Shown here piece after piece: positions 1 through 6,536 of a stretch of 17,556 bases of DNA. Numbering within the stretch: position 1 is the first letter of the stretch; every line of letters starts with the position of its first letter. The DNA comes from Candidatus Shapirobacteria bacterium UBA2283 (GTDB lineage Bacteria > Patescibacteriota > Microgenomatia > UBA12405). The notes below the pieces were generated by a model that saw only the letters and a list, made by a program, of their open reading frames with translations, had not been told where the DNA came from and searched no databases. Location: NCBI GenBank assembly GCA_002345725.1, contig DDWP01000088.1, positions 18,814 to 36,369 of the forward strand, given 5' to 3'. The position numbers and the translations under genes are program-made.

Positions 1-173
1 CAGAGATAGTTTTGCGACAAAACTGGGGAACTATGTGTCAAACAGGGAAAGGAATTAAGGTATTTGTAACGGAGTGTGTACCTAGATTTGTTGGTAATAT
101 AATACCTGATGCAAAAGACGGTTGCAGAAGAATTGCCGAAGTGGCAGGAAAGATAATTGGTGGAACTTTGTAA
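1..173 (+). CDS. 3' end of an unidentified protein (partial)
   Basis: An open frame enters from the left edge (first full codon at 3) and ends at TAA 171-173, giving 56 C-terminal residues. The tail reads VGNIIPDAKDGCRRIAEVAG followed by KIIGGTL. No family is recognised. It contains two Cys, and its Gly/Ile/Ala-rich end could be a short helix. It meets the PIF1-like gene tail to tail with 11 bp between the stops. No stop interrupts the frame and the composition looks protein-like, but so short an open stretch could be chance, so confidence is moderate. An internal ATG at 33 could also begin a small ORF. Confidence 0.4.
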   Translation, partial: EIVLRQNWGTMCQTGKGIKVFVTECVPRFVGNIIPDAKDGCRRIAEVAGKIIGGTL

Positions 174-184
174 TAAACAGGCTT

Positions 185-1504
185 TTAGATTTTGTTTATA
201 TTGGCTTTTTTCATAAAGCTGATGACGGCAGGGTCTACAATAACGTCATTATGGGTGAGAGGGCGTTTAAGATATAAAGTCTCCAGACTCTTGCAGCGAG
301 ACAGAGCCACATAAGCTTGACCGTGAGCAAAAGCTCCCCGACCCATATCAATTACTACCGAAGTATAAGTTTGACCTTGGGATTTATGGACAGTAATGGC
401 CCAGGCGAGCCTGACTGGAAATTGAGTAAAACTACTGACCACTTCTTCTTCGATTTCTCTTTTTTCGGAGTTAAAAGAATAACGAATTTTATTCCATGTT
501 TCTTTAACAACTGAATGGACTTGACCGTCTATATTAACCTTTATTTCATTATGATCAATTGACTCGATAGTACCAAGAGAACCATTAACCCAACGTTTTT
601 TTGAATCATTTTTTAACATCATAATCTGAGCACCTTTCTTGAGAACTAAACTACTTTCAGTGGGATATGAAGAAACGTCCATTTTGCCGTCGATAATTGC
701 CTGATAAGAAAAAGATTGGCTAGTAAGCGAATTCAGTCGAGAATAATTAATCTGAAAGGCGGTGGCGTTGGTGGTGGCTAGGGTAATCACGCCATCGGCA
801 GGACAACTGTCAACCACACGACGATTGAGTGAATTGAGAAGATCCTCGGTCATATCACCGTAGCGAAGTGAATTGAGAATAGATTTAAAATCGTCGTCTG
901 TTTGTCTAAATATAGTATTCAGCTCATAGATTTCTAGATCAGTACCATTCCAAGCTAATGAATTGAAGAAATAAAAACCACCATTTAAATCTTGAAAATA
1001 AGAATGGAGCTCTGGCTCGTTAATAACTGGTGGCAACTGATAGAGATCACCAAACATTAATAACTGAACCCCACCAAAAGGAAGGTCTTTATCGCGAGCA
1101 AGACGCAGCATAAAGTCAATGCCATCCATAAGATCTGCTCTAACCATAGAGACTTCGTCTATAACAAGAGTGTCAATGTGTTTTAGAATCTTGGCAGTCT
1201 TGGCAGATAGACGAAGACTTCTAGTATCGATAAAAGATGGTGGAAAAAGAAAAAGAGAGTGGATAGTTTGACCACCGACGTTAAGGGCAGCAACTCCGGT
1301 AGGAGCGACGACGATAATTTTCTTTTGGGTATTTAGCTTGATGTGTTGAAGTAGAACTGATTTGCCGGTGCCGGCTTTACCGGTGATAAACATATGATTC
1401 TCAGTGTTTTCAAATCGGTTGAAAAGCTTCTGCTGTTCGATACTAAGAGTAATGTCGGAGACTTTTAGCTCTTGGAGATTAAGTTTTAAGGGTGGAAGAG
1501 GCAT
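185..1504 (-). CDS. PIF1-like ATP-dependent DNA helicase (SF1B)
   Basis: A 439-residue superfamily 1B helicase, expected to unwind DNA 5'-3' in the cytoplasm in replication, recombination or G-quadruplex and fork processing. Visible motifs in order are Walker A GKAGTGKS (residues 42-49), motif Ia VVAPTGVAA (65-73), Walker B VIDEVSM (114-120), motif III GDLYQLPPV (152-160), the C-terminal motif AWAITVHKSQGQT (367-379) and motif VI YVALSRCKSLETL (398-410). It is compact, with only the helicase core and a short N-terminus, which fits bacterial PIF1/RecD2-like proteins without accessory domains. The start is ATG 1504-1502: no Shine-Dalgarno precedes it, but a promoter ends five bases upstream. 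It diverges from the small membrane protein. The family is very likely; the in vivo role is unknown. Confidence 0.93.
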   Translation of the reverse strand: MPLPPLKLNLQELKVSDITLSIEQQKLFNRFENTENHMFITGKAGTGKSVLLQHIKLNTQKKIIVVAPTGVAALNVGGQTIHSLFLFPPSFIDTRSLRLSAKTAKILKHIDTLVIDEVSMVRADLMDGIDFMLRLARDKDLPFGGVQLLMFGDLYQLPPVINEPELHSYFQDLNGGFYFFNSLAWNGTDLEIYELNTIFRQTDDDFKSILNSLRYGDMTEDLLNSLNRRVVDSCPADGVITLATTNATAFQINYSRLNSLTSQSFSYQAIIDGKMDVSSYPTESSLVLKKGAQIMMLKNDSKKRWVNGSLGTIESIDHNEIKVNIDGQVHSVVKETWNKIRYSFNSEKREIEEEVVSSFTQFPVRLAWAITVHKSQGQTYTSVVIDMGRGAFAHGQAYVALSRCKSLETLYLKRPLTHNDVIVDPAVISFMKKANINKI

Positions 1505-1583
1505 AAAGAAGTATATGCTTATTGAAATTAAAAATTCAAAGAATACAATTAATTCTGAAGGTTATCAATATTAATTTAAAAAA
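1505..1583. promoter_or_regulatory. Divergent promoter region between the helicase and the small membrane protein
   Basis: This is a 79-bp AT-rich gap between two divergent ATGs. On the minus strand it holds -35 TTGAAT (1539-1534) and -10 TATACT (1515-1510), separated by 18 bp, with only five bases between the -10 and the helicase ATG. The helicase mRNA should therefore be leaderless or nearly so. On the plus strand a weaker TATTAA (1569-1574) lies nine bases before the small protein's ATG, with no good -35 and no Shine-Dalgarno, only an A-tract. The minus-strand promoter is reasonably convincing; the plus-strand one is tentative. Confidence 0.5.
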
Positions 1584-1919
1584 ATGAAAAAAGCTGTAGC
1601 TAAAACAAAAAAGGTCCTGCCCGCAAGTAGTAAGAAAAATTCAATACTATTTTTGGTGAGTGCACTCGCATTTAGTTTGTTCTTATTAGTAGTAGTCTTA
1701 ATGGCTATGGGAAACTCACAAGATAATAGGTCTGATGCTGCTAAGAAAACCCCACTTACACCAAAGGTCAATTTGTTCAAAAACGCTGGTACTGGTGGTA
1801 AGGTCCAACCAGCTGAAGTGAAACAACAACCCTCAACAAATACTAAAGACACAACTAAGAAAGTAGCACCGAAGGTCGAAACTAAGCCGTATGTTGCGCC
1901 AGACAAGGGATCAAGATAG
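1584..1919 (+). CDS. Small single-pass membrane protein with Lys/Pro/Thr-rich tail
   Basis: A 111-residue protein of unrecognised family. Residues 1-18 are strongly basic (MKKAVAKTKKVLPASSKK), 19-42 form one hydrophobic helix (ILFLVSALAFSLFLLVVVLM at its core), and 43-111 are a low-complexity, probably disordered tail rich in Lys, Thr, Pro and Gln. The positive-inside rule predicts a cytoplasmic N-terminus and an exported tail, as in a signal-anchored protein without a cleavage site. Starting at ATG 1584 keeps the basic N-terminus intact. It stands alone as a short transcript closed by the terminator just downstream. The opposite strand also has an open frame here, but its product would be an antisense shadow. 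No function can be assigned. Confidence 0.7.
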   Translation: MKKAVAKTKKVLPASSKKNSILFLVSALAFSLFLLVVVLMAMGNSQDNRSDAAKKTPLTPKVNLFKNAGTGGKVQPAEVKQQPSTNTKDTTKKVAPKVETKPYVAPDKGSR

Positions 1920-1934
1920 TCTTAATTGATAAAC

Positions 1935-1970
1935 AAAAAAAACCGGGGAAATTTTTCTCCGGTTTTTTTT
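1935..1970. terminator. Rho-independent terminator (usable in both directions)
   Basis: An 8-bp stem, AACCGGGG (1941-1948) pairing with CTCCGGTT (1957-1964, one G-U pair), closes an AT-rich loop and is followed by a T8 run to 1970. A matching A-run precedes the stem, so it could also end transcription on the minus strand. It lies 15 bp after the stop of the small membrane protein gene. Confidence 0.85.
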
Positions 1971-1979
1971 GGACTACTT

Positions 1980-2057
1980 TATAATAACAATTCTGTTAAT
2001 AACAATATAGGTCTGTAAAAGTGAAGGATTGCTGACTAAGATGATGTAAGTGAAGGA
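1980..2057 (+). promoter_or_regulatory. Possible promoter and mini-ORF leader of the nuclease gene
   Basis: A perfect -10 TATAAT lies at 1980-1985 with no matching -35, because that position falls inside the preceding terminator. GAAGGA, a plausible Shine-Dalgarno, at 2023-2028 precedes ATG ATG TAA (2041-2049), which is immediately followed by GTG 2050, the first usable codon of the nuclease frame. The octamer GTGAAGGA occurs twice, at 2021-2028 and 2050-2057. Either a two-codon mini-ORF is reinitiated at GTG, or a former ATG start has been cut off by the TAA. Both readings are inference. Confidence 0.3.
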
Positions 2058-2661
2058 GAACAGAGTATCAATCAGTGAAGTATTATTTGTAATAAGGGGT
2101 GGACCCCCTAAGGATATAAACCCGGAATTAGCAAAGAGAGGAATAGCAGCTCACAAGAAAATTGAACAAGAGGCGAGAGAAGGGAAAATACCTCCATCTC
2201 TAGCCAGAGCAGGGTTGAGACCTCCGATAACTCCCGAAAAGACAGTGCATGGAAATGTAGGTGGTACCGAACTTTCTGGCAGGATTGACCTTGTAGGAAG
2301 TGATGGCATGGTAGTAGATTTAAAACCGGGAGCTGATATTAAAGGAAGGCATTTATTCCAAGCGGCAATGGCTGCTAGGGCCGACAGAAGCGGTAAAGCA
2401 GCCGTACATCTATATGGTTCAGGAAGGACGTATGTAATAACTGACGGTGGACAAAGCGCTGGAGAAGAGATTGGGGTAGTGGTAACAAACGCGAGGAGAA
2501 TATTAGAAAATGAAGCAGAGATGAAAAATAAGCGAAAGACACTGGGGCCAGTGGGGATGCAGCAAAAGGGCACGGAGACGGTGAAGCTTAGACAAGAGTT
2601 AGAAAAAAACTTAGGTGATGCGATGGACAAAATAAAAAGTAAGTTAGTTAAGTACCAATAA
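2050..2661 (+). CDS. Stand-alone RecB/Cas4-like PD-(D/E)XK nuclease
   Basis: A 203-residue protein whose motif order fits the RecB/Cas4-like branch of PD-(D/E)XK nucleases. It has an N-terminal SISEVL segment (residues 7-12), motif I-like RGIAAHKKIE with H35 (30-39), motif II GRIDLV with D80, motif III VVDLKPG with D90-x-K92, and an FQAAMAA segment with Q104 matching the later Q-containing motif. The core ends near residue 150; residues 152-203 are charged and helical, possibly coiled-coil. There is no Cys, so the Fe-S cluster of Cas4 and AddB is absent. No cas genes are nearby. The start is GTG 2050, directly after an in-frame TAA, and no later in-frame ATG or GTG is convincing. The 3' end overlaps the convergent gatB by 18 bp. 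Its 3' part is visibly richer in GC than neighbouring genes. Family call is fairly confident; substrate is unknown. Confidence 0.65.
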   Translation: MKENRVSISEVLFVIRGGPPKDINPELAKRGIAAHKKIEQEAREGKIPPSLARAGLRPPITPEKTVHGNVGGTELSGRIDLVGSDGMVVDLKPGADIKGRHLFQAAMAARADRSGKAAVHLYGSGRTYVITDGGQSAGEEIGVVVTNARRILENEAEMKNKRKTLGPVGMQQKGTETVKLRQELEKNLGDAMDKIKSKLVKYQ

Positions 2662-4035
2662 CTTTTCCAAAACTTCTTTGGCGACTTGAGGATTGGCAGA
2701 ACCACCAGATGATTTCATAACTTGCCCTACGAGAAAACCGATAGACATGGGGTTTTTCTGATAGTCAGCAACAGCTTTGGGGTTATTGGCAATAACATCT
2801 TTCGCGATTTCTTCTAATTTATTGGTGTCGGAAACTTGAAATAGATTTTGTTGCTTGGCGAGAATTAGTGGATCAACTTGTTTGTCGTATGATTCTAAGA
2901 CCAATTGTTTGATGGCTGAGGAAGATAATTGATCTTTGTTGTCAAATAAATTTTTGAAATACTCTGGATTAATTTTATCGATAGTTATCTCGATTGTCTT
3001 AAGAGGACCAATTAATAGGTTAGCCACAAATTTAGCGTAAACAGAATCACTATCAGTAATTATTTTATCGAATATTGAGGAAAAGTATGAATCTTCAGAT
3101 AGAAGATTAGAATCGTAATCAGACAGACCGAGAGTTTTGTACTTAGCTATCTTAGCTTCGGGCATCTCGGGCAGAGTGGCGCGAATGGCCTCAACTTGTT
3201 CTTTTGAAAAAATTATTGGAGGGATATCTGGCTCAGGGAAATAGCGATAGTCAGCACTCCCCTCTTTTTCGCGTTGTAAAAAAGTTTGCTGTTTATCAGC
3301 ATCCCAACCACGAGTGGTCTTGTTGGTCGAATTTTTGGTGATTTTATCTTGAGAATATTGTTCTGCTTGACGATCAATTTCATATTGAATGGCGGTCATA
3401 ACGCCAGTGAGTGAGGCAACGTTTTTTATCTCGACAAGTGGAGTATAAAACTCGTCGTCGATACACAAGTTGATGGTTGGCTCACAACGCATAGAACCTT
3501 TTTCAATATCGGCATCAGAGATACCAAGATAACGAACAATCTGTTGGATTTTAAGTAGATATGTCTTGGCATCTTCAGGTGATTTGATATCTGGCTCGGA
3601 GACGATTTCGACAAGAGGGACACCGGAGCGGTTGAAATCTAATAGAGTCTCACCATTTACATGGACAGACTTGCCGGTATCTTCTTCTTGATGAACACGA
3701 TTAATACGGACATCTTCTAGCTTACCGTTAATACAAAAAGGTTTTTGAAGTTGAGATATCTGATAACTCTTGGCGAGATCTGGATAAAAATAGTTTTTGC
3801 GTTCAAAAAAAGTTTCTTCATTAATAGTACAACCTAGGGCTAGGCCTAATTTGATACACCATTCACAGGCTTTTTTGTTGGGGACAGGAAGTGCTCCGGG
3901 GAGACCAAGACAAACTGGACAAGTATGAGTGTTTGGTTCGGTATGGAAATGCTCGGCGTCACAACCACAAAACATTTTACTTTTTGTTTTTAGTTCTACG
4001 TGGACTTCGAGTCCGATAATAGGAGTAATTTTCAT
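2644..4035 (-). CDS. gatB: Aspartyl/glutamyl-tRNA amidotransferase subunit B
   Basis: GatB is the tRNA-binding kinase subunit of GatCAB. It phosphorylates the misacylated Glu-tRNA(Gln) or Asp-tRNA(Asn) side chain, which is then amidated with ammonia delivered from GatA. The 463-residue protein is slightly shorter than the usual 475 or so. Seen are the start IIGLEVHVEL, zinc-ribbon cysteines C23, C25, C39 and C42 (CGC and CPVC), the RKNYFYPDLAKSYQISQ segment, HQEEDTGK, DFNRSGVPLVEIVSEPD, KGSMRCEPTINL, VEIKNVASL, ADYRYFPEPDIPP, and a C-terminal YqeY-like tail domain ending in GFLVGQVMKSSGGSANP. Its ATG overlaps the gatA TGA by 4 bp (ATGA), so translation is probably coupled. The 3' end overlaps the convergent nuclease gene by 18 bp. 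Confidence 0.97.
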   Translation of the reverse strand: MKITPIIGLEVHVELKTKSKMFCGCDAEHFHTEPNTHTCPVCLGLPGALPVPNKKACEWCIKLGLALGCTINEETFFERKNYFYPDLAKSYQISQLQKPFCINGKLEDVRINRVHQEEDTGKSVHVNGETLLDFNRSGVPLVEIVSEPDIKSPEDAKTYLLKIQQIVRYLGISDADIEKGSMRCEPTINLCIDDEFYTPLVEIKNVASLTGVMTAIQYEIDRQAEQYSQDKITKNSTNKTTRGWDADKQQTFLQREKEGSADYRYFPEPDIPPIIFSKEQVEAIRATLPEMPEAKIAKYKTLGLSDYDSNLLSEDSYFSSIFDKIITDSDSVYAKFVANLLIGPLKTIEITIDKINPEYFKNLFDNKDQLSSSAIKQLVLESYDKQVDPLILAKQQNLFQVSDTNKLEEIAKDVIANNPKAVADYQKNPMSIGFLVGQVMKSSGGSANPQVAKEVLEKLLVLN

Positions 4036-5426
4036 AATTGAGGTTTTTGGGTGTGATAATCAGTTAACTTTTGATACTGATGGCCGAGGGCGAGAAGAAG
4101 TTCTTCGGAAAACATTTTACCGACTATCTGAGCACCAATGGGTAAGTTATTTTTAGTAAAACCACAAGGGATGGCGAGTGAAGGGACACCGACAGGATTT
4201 TGAGAAACAGTGTAAATATCAGCCAACAAGTTTTGAAGCGGGTCACTTAATAGCTCACCAAACTTTGGCGGGATGTTGGGCATAATTGGTTGTAATAAAA
4301 CATCACATTGGGACAAAGCTTTCTTATATTCTTCAATAAATAGAGTTCGTACTTGTTGAGCTTTTTTATAATAAGCATCGTAATAACCAGCTGACAGAGC
4401 ATAAGTTCCGATAAGAATTCTGCGGATAGTTTCGTCGGTAAAATTATCACGACCTGTACCATAGCGAACTCCATCATAACGAGCCAGGTTGGAACTAGTC
4501 TCGCTAGGAGCGATAAGATAATAAACTGGCAAACAAAGATCGAAAAGTGGCATAGAAATTTCTTTGATAGTAGCACCAGCAGTCTGCAAATCTGTTGAAA
4601 CTTTCAAGACGGCTTCTTTTATCTCTGGGTCAAGACCGTCACCGTAGAACTCTTTGGGAATACCGATAGTAACATTTGAAAGATCTAGATTTAGTAGTGA
4701 AGAATAGGCAGGGACAGAAACAGGAGAAGAGGTGGCATCGTATTTATCGACACCAGCAATAGTTTCAAGGACAATAGCACAGTCCTCTACTGACTTAGCA
4801 ACTGGACCGACAGTGTCAAAGGATGAAGCGTAGGCAATAGCACCGTAACGGGAGACACGACCATAAGTTACTTTCAAACCGGTAGTGTTAGTCCAACCAG
4901 CGGGATTACGAATCGAACCACCAGTATCTTCACCAATAGCAAAAACTGCCATACGAGTAGCCACGGCCACAGCTGGACCACCACCAGAACCACCAGCAAC
5001 TCGAGTTATATCCCAAGGATTTTTAACTGGACCAAAATCAGTATTTTCCGACGAACCACCGTGACCCCAAGCATCCATATTGGCTTTACCAATAAGAATG
5101 GCACCAGCATCTAATAATTTTTTATAAATAGTGGCGCTATATGGAGGAATGAAGTTTTCTAAAACTTTAGAAGCAGCAGTAGTTCTGACACCAGTAGTAG
5201 CGAAACAATCTTTGAGAGCAAAAGGTAGACCGGAAAGTGGTGAAGTTAATTTTACGTCTTGAGCTTTTTTTAAAGCTTCTTCTCGAGTGACAATAGTGAT
5301 AAAGGCATTGGTCAGGGAATTATATTTTTCAATATTGTCGTAACATTCGTTAACTAAGTCAACAGAAGTGAATTCACCGGATCGAAGTCCAGCAGATAAT
5401 TCGGAAATTGATTTGTCGAGTAGCAT
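4032..5426 (-). CDS. gatA: Aspartyl/glutamyl-tRNA amidotransferase subunit A
   Basis: GatA is the glutaminase (amidase signature) subunit of GatCAB; it frees ammonia from glutamine for GatB. I start it at ATG 5426 (MLLDKSISELSAGL), one base after the gatC stop. A longer frame reaching 5537 would only add 37 residues overlapping gatC. That gives 464 residues, near the usual 480. The catalytic triad is K72 (FALKDCF), cis-Ser S147 (AGGSGGGPA) and nucleophile S171 (DTGGSIRNPA). The spacings of 75 and 24 equal those of FAAH K142/S217/S241. Family landmarks MDAWGHGGSSENTDFGP and LKVTYGRVSRYGAIAYASSFD are also present. The usual GGSSGGSA stretch reads GGSGGGPA here, retaining the catalytic serine. 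The gene ends in an ATGA overlap with gatB. Confidence 0.97.
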   Translation of the reverse strand: MLLDKSISELSAGLRSGEFTSVDLVNECYDNIEKYNSLTNAFITIVTREEALKKAQDVKLTSPLSGLPFALKDCFATTGVRTTAASKVLENFIPPYSATIYKKLLDAGAILIGKANMDAWGHGGSSENTDFGPVKNPWDITRVAGGSGGGPAVAVATRMAVFAIGEDTGGSIRNPAGWTNTTGLKVTYGRVSRYGAIAYASSFDTVGPVAKSVEDCAIVLETIAGVDKYDATSSPVSVPAYSSLLNLDLSNVTIGIPKEFYGDGLDPEIKEAVLKVSTDLQTAGATIKEISMPLFDLCLPVYYLIAPSETSSNLARYDGVRYGTGRDNFTDETIRRILIGTYALSAGYYDAYYKKAQQVRTLFIEEYKKALSQCDVLLQPIMPNIPPKFGELLSDPLQNLLADIYTVSQNPVGVPSLAIPCGFTKNNLPIGAQIVGKMFSEELLLALGHQYQKLTDYHTQKPQL

Positions 5427-5427
5427 A

Positions 5428-5730
5428 TTATTTTTTGATGGTGGCAGAGGTGACGAAATAACCGTTACTACTTTGGGGGGCGTTTGACAGAGCTTCTGAT
5501 TGGGTAAACATACGTTCGGTATCGATAATGTCTTCACGTAAGATAGTGTTTAGACCGGTTGTTTGGTAAGTAGGGACAACATTAGTAGTGTCAACTTTTG
5601 ATAAAGATTCAAAATGTTCAAGAATTGGCTCAAGTTGAGAAGCAAATTGGTCAACTTTCTCTGTAGGAATATTAATTCTGGCTAATTTGGCTACCTTAAC
5701 AATAACGTCACTGGTGATAATTGAGGACAT
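5428..5730 (-). CDS. gatC: Aspartyl/glutamyl-tRNA amidotransferase subunit C
   Basis: GatC is the small subunit that wraps around GatA and stabilises its complex with GatB. The 100-residue length is typical. Seen are the N-terminal helical KVAKLARINIPTEKVDQFAS, the segment LEPILEHFESLSKVDT, and the later REDII and EALSNAP motifs characteristic of GatC. It is the first gene of gatCAB, with gatA starting one base after its TAA. ATG 5730-5728 has no Shine-Dalgarno, but a promoter whose -10 lies five bases upstream suggests a leaderless transcript for the operon. Confidence 0.95.
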   Translation of the reverse strand: MSSIITSDVIVKVAKLARINIPTEKVDQFASQLEPILEHFESLSKVDTTNVVPTYQTTGLNTILREDIIDTERMFTQSEALSNAPQSSNGYFVTSATIKK

Positions 5731-5735
5731 AGGGT

Positions 5736-5765
5736 ATTTTAACGCAAAAAATACCTCAATGTCAC
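5736..5765 (-). promoter_or_regulatory. Promoter of gatCAB, probably leaderless
   Basis: On the minus strand, -35 GTGACA (5765-5760) and -10 TAAAAT (5741-5736) are separated by exactly 18 bp, each matching the sigma-70 consensus at five of six positions. Only ACCCT lies between the -10 and the gatC ATG, so transcription should start at or next to the A of ATG. The layout (18-bp spacer, five bases, ATG) is the same as at the PIF1-like gene. Confidence 0.6.
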
Positions 5766-5801
5766 AACCTATTTACAACAGGGAATATACCTGTTTTGTT
5801 T

Positions 5802-5834
5802 GAGGAACAGACACATAGGTCTGTTCCTACGGGA
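5802..5834 (-). repeat. REP palindrome, copy 1 (downstream of transposase)
   Basis: On the minus strand it reads TCCC-GTAG followed by a stem-loop: GGAACAGAC (5804-5812 on plus) pairs perfectly with GTCTGTTCC (5819-5827) around a 6-base loop, ending in CTCA. The GTAG tetranucleotide at the foot of an imperfect palindrome is the known layout of REP elements recognised by RAYT transposases. It lies just after the transposase stop and may also act as its transcript end. Confidence 0.85.
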
Positions 5835-5838
5835 TAAT

Positions 5839-6501
5839 TTAAAATAGATTGTTTCTGTCTTTATCCCAGTTCTTTGGATTATCTTTTATATAAATTCTTT
5901 TAGCCCACAATTCTTTTTCAGATCTAATAATACGATCATGAAAACGGGGTTGCCATAACTGCTTGTGGAATTTTGGCCAATTGTTTTGTTTAACGTTTTT
6001 TATGTATTCATTAGTAGTCATGGTTTTGAACCATTGAATAGCAGATCCTAATAAACCTACATTACCAAAAATATTTTGATTTATTGTAGGAACAGACCTG
6101 TGTGTCTGTTCCTCTTTATAATTGGATGTATAGAAAGTTTTTTTCGCATCAATAATTAATATGCCATGAAAGTGGTTTGGCATAACAACATATTTATCTG
6201 TCTTTATTGATTGAAATTTTTTAGGAATTTCTTGCCACCACTTTTCAACCATGAGGCCAATAACATTTAGATCACCAATCGATTCTTCTTTATTATGAGA
6301 GGAACAGACACATAGGCCTGTTCCTACTGTGGGATCCGTAACGCATAGGTCTGTTCCTACGGGATTTTTTGTTATATCCCTAAACAAATTAACCTTGTCT
6401 TTGGTACAAATGGTGATAAAGTAATACCCACTATTGGAATAATCCCAATCTTGTCTTCGGTATTGTTTCTCCATTTTAAATGGATAATTTACCCAGGGCA
6501 T
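5839..6501 (-). CDS. REP-associated tyrosine transposase (RAYT, IS200-like Y1)
   Basis: A 220-residue single-strand transposase of the HUH/Y1 family. RAYTs act on REP palindromes and are usually domesticated single-copy genes. Seen are the N-terminal DWDYSNSGYYFITICTKDK (residues 18-36), the HUH motif in MPNHFHGIL (107-115; H110, H112), WQPRFHDRIIRSEKEL (183-198), and the probable catalytic Y204 in RIYIKDNP. Residues 47-68 (PVGTDLCVTDP through VGTGLCVCSS) and 130-139 (EEQTHRSVPT) are encoded by REP copies lying inside the gene, so the element has invaded its own transposase without breaking the frame. Start is ATG 6501; M10 (6474) is an alternative giving a more typical N-terminus. Further REPs flank both ends. 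Confidence 0.93.
   Translation of the reverse strand: MPWVNYPFKMEKQYRRQDWDYSNSGYYFITICTKDKVNLFRDITKNPVGTDLCVTDPTVGTGLCVCSSHNKEESIGDLNVIGLMVEKWWQEIPKKFQSIKTDKYVVMPNHFHGILIIDAKKTFYTSNYKEEQTHRSVPTINQNIFGNVGLLGSAIQWFKTMTTNEYIKNVKQNNWPKFHKQLWQPRFHDRIIRSEKELWAKRIYIKDNPKNWDKDRNNLF
6086..6114 (+). repeat. REP palindrome, copy 2, inside the transposase and inverted
   Basis: GTAG (6086-6089) lies at the 5' foot of the palindrome on the plus strand, opposite to the other copies. GGAACAGAC (6089-6097) pairs with GTCTGTTCC (6104-6112) around CTGTGT. Read by the transposase gene on the other strand it gives EEQTHRSVPT (residues 130-139), just after the HUH strand. Confidence 0.85.
6299..6327 (-). repeat. 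REP palindrome, copy 3, inside the transposase
   Basis: On the minus strand GTAG (6327-6324) is followed by the palindrome with one mismatch in the stem: GGAACAGAC (6301-6309) against GCCTGTTCC (6316-6324). It is translated as VGTGLCVCSS (about residues 59-68 of the transposase). Confidence 0.85.
6344..6363 (-). repeat. REP half-copy (copy 4), inside the transposase
   Basis: The minus strand begins CCCGTAGGAACAGACC and continues TATG as in the full element, then diverges where the second stem arm should be. It is tandem to copy 3 in the same orientation and translates as PVGTDLC (residues 47-53). It is a truncated or decayed copy. Confidence 0.75.
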
Positions 6502-6536
6502 AGATTAATAATAATCTCAATTAAATCCTTGTTAAA

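Noticed and set aside
1571..1906. Antisense open frame of 111 codons opposite the small membrane protein
   Set aside because: It mirrors the plus-strand gene almost exactly, and its composition follows from the repetitive Lys/Pro/Thr codons on the other strand. The plus strand has a sensible topology and a terminator.
2006..2015. ATAGGTCTGT resembling part of the REP
   Set aside because: Only ten bases match, without a stem partner or GTAG foot; likely chance.
2050..2661. CRISPR-associated Cas4
   Set aside because: No Fe-S cysteines, no other cas genes and no repeat-spacer array anywhere in the window.
2151..2705. Antisense open frame opposite the nuclease
   Set aside because: Its 184-codon product has no recognisable motif and runs into gatB, whereas the plus strand carries ordered nuclease motifs.
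5427..5537. Extended GatA start overlapping gatC
   Set aside because: The extra 37 residues are gatC read out of frame; ATG 5426 one base after the gatC stop matches the family N-terminus and operon coupling.
5777..5795. AACAGG/CCTGTT inverted repeat followed by T-rich sequence
   Set aside because: The six-base stem is weak, no plus-strand gene ends before it, and the nearby REP explains the local palindromic character better.
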